From: 66-474 sp036278635
GTDB taxonomy: Bacteria > Pseudomonadota > Gammaproteobacteria > Xanthomonadales > Rhodanobacteraceae
DNA length: 7,244 nucleotides
NCBI GenBank assembly: GCA_036278635.1
Contig: DASUKQ010000131.1
Location: 1 to 7,244, forward strand
Reading direction: 5' to 3'
The number at the start of each line of letters is the position of its first letter. The stretch's first letter is position 1. Of this stretch, positions 5,108 to 7,244 are shown piece after piece. A program made the translations under genes and the position numbers. The notes below the pieces were generated by a model. That model was given only the letters and a program-made list of their open reading frames with translations, was not told the origin of the DNA and did no database searches.

Positions 5108-5839
5108 ATGCGCTACGAGCTCTACTACTGGCCGACCATCCAGGGACGCGGGGAGTTCGTTCGGCTCGCGCTGGAGGACGCCGGCGCCGATTACGTCGAC
5201 GTCGCGCGGCTACCCGAGGGCTCGGGCGGCGGCGAGGCGGCGTTGCTGCGCTGGCTGGATGCGCCGCCGGTCGGTCATCCGTCGTTCGCCCCGCCTTTTC
5301 TCAAGGCCGGGCGCAGCCTGATCGGCCAGACCGCGAACATCCTGCTGTTCCTCGGGCCGCGGCTGGGACTCGCGCCGGGCGACGAAAGCGGACGGCTGTG
5401 GGCCCATCAGTTGCAACTGACCATCACGGACCTGGTGGCCGAGATCCACGATGCCCACCACCCGATCGCGGGCTCGCTCTACTACGAGGACCAGCGCGGG
5501 GAAGCGAAGCGCCGCAGTTCGCACCTGCGACGCGAAAGGTTGCCGAAATATCTCGGCTGGTTCGAGAGGGTGTTGGCGGAAAACCGCCGCGGACGCCAGC
5601 GTTGCCTGGTCGGCAGCGCCGTCACCTACGCGGACCTGTCGCTGTTCCAGATCATCGCCGGCCTGCGCTACGCGTTTCCCAGGAGCATGCGGCGGCTGCA
5701 GGACGGCCTGCCGCTCTGCGTGGATTTGCACGACCGCATTGCGGCGCGGCCGAACATTGCGGCCTACCTCGCGTCGCCGCGGCGGATCCCCTTCAGCAAC
5801 GACGGCATCTTCCGGCACTATCCGGAACTGGACGGGTGA
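5108..5839 (+). CDS. Glutathione S-transferase family protein
   Basis: A 243-residue cytoplasmic protein with the GST fold, expected to conjugate or otherwise use glutathione; the substrate is unknown. The N-terminal thioredoxin-like domain (1–83) begins MRYELYYWPTIQGRGEFVRL; Y6 or Y7 is the likely catalytic Tyr of a Tyr-type GST, and GRGEFVR resembles the GRAExxR of alpha/sigma-like enzymes. The glutathione-binding strand is PPFLKAGRSLIGQTANI (62–78), with P63 as the likely cis-proline and Q74–T75 in place of the usual Gln–Ser. The C-terminal helical domain (about 95–243) holds the buried N-capping region SAVTYADLSLFQI (170–182). The ATG at 5108 is the only sensible start and lies directly behind an extended -10. 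It sits alone between purH and the convergent DUF2782 gene, with no partner gene suggesting a pathway. Family assignment is firm; subclass is not. Confidence 0.9.
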   Translation: MRYELYYWPTIQGRGEFVRLALEDAGADYVDVARLPEGSGGGEAALLRWLDAPPVGHPSFAPPFLKAGRSLIGQTANILLFLGPRLGLAPGDESGRLWAHQLQLTITDLVAEIHDAHHPIAGSLYYEDQRGEAKRRSSHLRRERLPKYLGWFERVLAENRRGRQRCLVGSAVTYADLSLFQIIAGLRYAFPRSMRRLQDGLPLCVDLHDRIAARPNIAAYLASPRRIPFSNDGIFRHYPELDG

Positions 5840-5850
5840 GGCGATGTGTT

Positions 5851-5868
5851 TGGCCGAACGCACGGCCA
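5851..5868. terminator. Stem-loop between convergent genes
   Basis: TGGCCG-aacgca-CGGCCA is a perfect 6-bp stem with a 6-nt loop, 12 nt after the GST stop and 45 nt beyond the stop of the opposing DUF2782 gene. There is no U-tract on either strand, so it is at best a weak or Rho-assisted bidirectional terminator. A 9-bp direct repeat GCCCGGATG (5891–5899 and 5903–5911) fills much of the rest of the gap. Confidence 0.3.
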
Positions 5869-5912
5869 GGGATGGTTAGGCCGGCGCCCAGCCCGGATGG
5901 TTGCCCGGATGA

Positions 5913-6401
5913 CTAGCCGCCGCTCGTCGACGCTTCGGCAGGCGCGCCACTGGCGGGTTTCCTGGGACCGCCCCATTTGTAGATGTCGTAATACACGGGC
6001 GAGACCGGTCCGAGCTTGGGGTCGTGCATCAGGCTCCCGTTCGTGCTGTTGTAGTGGTAGGTCTGGGTGACGCCATTCTTGGGGATGATGCGTACCATGT
6101 AGACCCGGCCGCCACGGCGGTATTCCTCGATGGTGTCGCCATTGGCGTTGGTATGCACGCTGACGCCGGCCGTTTGTCCATTCGCGTCCCGCTGGCGCGC
6201 GGCCGGCGCGATCGACGGCGGGATGCCGGTGTCCGGCAACGGAACCGACTGCGGTTTCGCGCCCGGTTCGTTGATGCCCGGGGGCGGCAACGCCGATCCC
6301 GGCGGCGGCGGCGCCGAGGACGCGGCCAACACGTTCTGCGCGTGCGCGGCCGGCATCGCCAGAACCGCTGCCGCGAGGATCCACCACGCCTGCGTTTTCA
6401 C
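5913..6401 (-). CDS. Exported DUF2782 domain protein
   Basis: A 162-residue protein of unknown function. From the chosen GTG at 6401 it begins MKTQAWWILAAAVLAMPAAHA, a clear Sec signal peptide with predicted cleavage after A21 (AHA|Q), so it is probably periplasmic. A proline-rich low-complexity stretch follows (about 29–69), then the DUF2782 core (about 79–125) with NANGDTIEEYRRGGRVYMV at 85–103 and IIPKNGVTQTYHYN, and a Ser/Ala/Gly-rich tail. The GTG is preferred because GGAGG (complement of 6408–6412) lies 6 nt before it; an in-frame ATG at 6419 would add six residues and leave that site inside the gene. It diverges from polA, an arrangement I recall for DUF2782 genes in related gammaproteobacteria. 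It converges with the GST gene. Domain call good, role unknown. Confidence 0.86.
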   Translation of the reverse strand: MKTQAWWILAAAVLAMPAAHAQNVLAASSAPPPPGSALPPPGINEPGAKPQSVPLPDTGIPPSIAPAARQRDANGQTAGVSVHTNANGDTIEEYRRGGRVYMVRIIPKNGVTQTYHYNSTNGSLMHDPKLGPVSPVYYDIYKWGGPRKPASGAPAEASTSGG

Positions 6402-6431
6402 GGTCTGCCTCCGTGCCATTCGCCTGTTGCC

Positions 6432-6437
6432 AGCATA
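6432..6437 (-). promoter_or_regulatory. Weak -10 for the DUF2782 gene
   Basis: On the minus strand TATGCT (complement of 6432–6437) matches 4 of 6 bases of the -10 consensus. It would start transcription near 6425, giving a leader of about 24 nt that contains GGAGG before the GTG at 6401. TTGCGG lies upstream but only 14 bp away. The 85-bp divergent region also has nested short inverted repeats: ACACG/CGTGT (6441–6445 and 6458–6462) and ATGTG/CACAT (6446–6450 and 6468–6472). Confidence 0.25.
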
Positions 6438-6471
6438 CCCACACGATGTGACCGCAACGTGTAAGCGCACA

Positions 6472-6480
6472 TGCGACAAT
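6472..6480 (+). promoter_or_regulatory. Extended -10 of polA, predicted leaderless
   Basis: TG-C-GACAAT has the extended TG and four of six -10 consensus bases, and ends 6 nt before the polA ATG. Start of transcription would fall at or next to the ATG, and the intervening TCCGGG is not a ribosome-binding site. The arrangement matches the GST gene, where TCCGGGGC fills the same place. Confidence 0.45.
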
Positions 6481-6486
6481 TCCGGG

Positions 6487-7244
6487 ATGCCCAAGCTGAC
6501 GCTCATCGACGGCTCGAGTTACCTGTACCGCGCCTTTCACGCCTTGCCGCCACTCAGCAACGCCGCGGGCGAGCCGACCGGCGCATTGTTCGGCGTGGTC
6601 GGCATGCTCCGGGCGGTCCTGAACGAGCAGCCGGATTTCGCCGCGTTCGTGATCGATGCCCCCGGCCGGACCTTCCGGGACGATCTGTATCCGGCGTACA
6701 AGGCCACCCGCGCCCCGATGCCGGATGACCTGCGTTCGCAGGTCGCGCCCATGCTCGCGATCGTGGAAGCGCTCGGGTTCCCGATCCTCAACGTGCCCGG
6801 CGTGGAGGCCGACGACGTGATCGGCACCTTGGCGCAACGTGCCGCAGCGGAGGGCATCGACGTCGAGGTATCGACGAGCGACAAGGATTTCGCGCAACTG
6901 GTCGGTCCGCGCGTCACCCTCGTCAACACCATGACGCGGTCGAGCCTGGACCGTACCGGCGTGATCGAAAAGTTCGGAGTGCCGCCGGAACGCATCATCG
7001 ATTACCTCGCGCTGATGGGCGACAGCATCGACAACATCCCGGGCGTCGCCAAGTGCGGTCCCAAGACCGCGGCCAAATGGCTGAACCAGTACGGCACGCT
7101 CGACGATGTCATCGCGCGCGCCCACGAGGTCGGCGGCAAGATCGGTGACAACCTGCGCGCCGCCCTCGCGCAACTGCCGCTCTCGCGACAGCTCGCCACG
7201 ATCCGGACCGATGTCGCCTTGGAGGCCGGCCCGCAAGACCTGCT
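6487..7244 (+). CDS. polA: DNA polymerase I, N-terminal 5'-3' exonuclease part (cut by window edge)
   Basis: The first 252 codons of DNA polymerase I, which removes RNA primers and fills gaps in replication and excision repair. Only the 5'-nuclease (FEN-like) domain is in the window; the proofreading and polymerase domains must lie to the right. The start MPKLTLIDGSSYLYRAFHALPP is typical. All the metal-binding acids expected from E. coli Pol I are present: D8 in IDGSS, D57 in VIDAPG, E107/D109/D110 in VEADDVIG, D132/D134 in TSDKD, and D179/D182 in LMGDSIDNIPG. The helix-hairpin-helix DNA-binding segment is GVAKCGPKTAAKWL (186–199). VID and TSD replace the more common VFD and TGD, both mild changes. 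The start lies directly after an extended -10, with no ribosome-binding site. It is divergent from the DUF2782 gene. Confidence 0.97.
   Translation, partial: MPKLTLIDGSSYLYRAFHALPPLSNAAGEPTGALFGVVGMLRAVLNEQPDFAAFVIDAPGRTFRDDLYPAYKATRAPMPDDLRSQVAPMLAIVEALGFPILNVPGVEADDVIGTLAQRAAAEGIDVEVSTSDKDFAQLVGPRVTLVNTMTRSSLDRTGVIEKFGVPPERIIDYLALMGDSIDNIPGVAKCGPKTAAKWLNQYGTLDDVIARAHEVGGKIGDNLRAALAQLPLSRQLATIRTDVALEAGPQDL

Noticed and set aside
5818..7236. Minus-strand open frame of 472 codons covering the polA start
   Set aside because: polA on the plus strand is certain, with all nuclease acids in place; the antisense translation has no motif and also crosses the DUF2782 gene in another frame.

Overview
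The window looks like chromosomal DNA from a high-GC gammaproteobacterium, most likely of the order Xanthomonadales/Lysobacterales. Three things point there: protein sequence character (PrmA, Fis, PurH and PolA all read as gammaproteobacterial), the neighbourhoods prmA–DUF3426 zinc-ribbon gene–fis–purH and DUF2782 gene/polA, and G-rich heptamer repeats between genes, which I associate from memory with that order. The assignment comes from reading only; no search was run.

Layout. Positions 1–292 are non-coding: a perfect 7-bp tandem array (GGACTCG, nine copies, running off the left edge), then a cluster of three small hairpins. On the + strand follow prmA (293–1207, ribosomal protein L11 methyltransferase), a 500-residue zinc-ribbon/DUF3426 membrane protein (1296–2798), fis (2893–3189, nucleoid protein) and purH (3384–4967, last two steps of IMP synthesis). 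The fis–purH gap holds a possible 28-codon leader reading frame whose stop overlaps the purH start as ATGA. A repeat-rich 140-bp gap separates purH from a glutathione S-transferase family gene (5108–5839, +). A convergent minus-strand gene (5913–6401) encodes an exported DUF2782 protein and is divergent from polA (6487 to the right edge, +), of which only the first 252 codons are present.

How it fits together. These are mostly housekeeping genes: translation-apparatus methylation, nucleoid organisation, purine synthesis and DNA repair/replication. No mobile element, CRISPR array, toxin–antitoxin pair, defence gene or tRNA/rRNA was found. The less ordinary content is between the genes. One G-rich heptamer repeat family appears in three intergenic places in different states of decay and in both orientations. 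A shared extended -10 motif (TG-C-TAnnCT or close) precedes four genes, and at the GST gene and polA it lies so close to the ATG that leaderless transcripts are predicted. The uORF and overlapping inverted repeats before purH are a possible regulatory leader. I did not find a convincing undescribed multi-gene system here.
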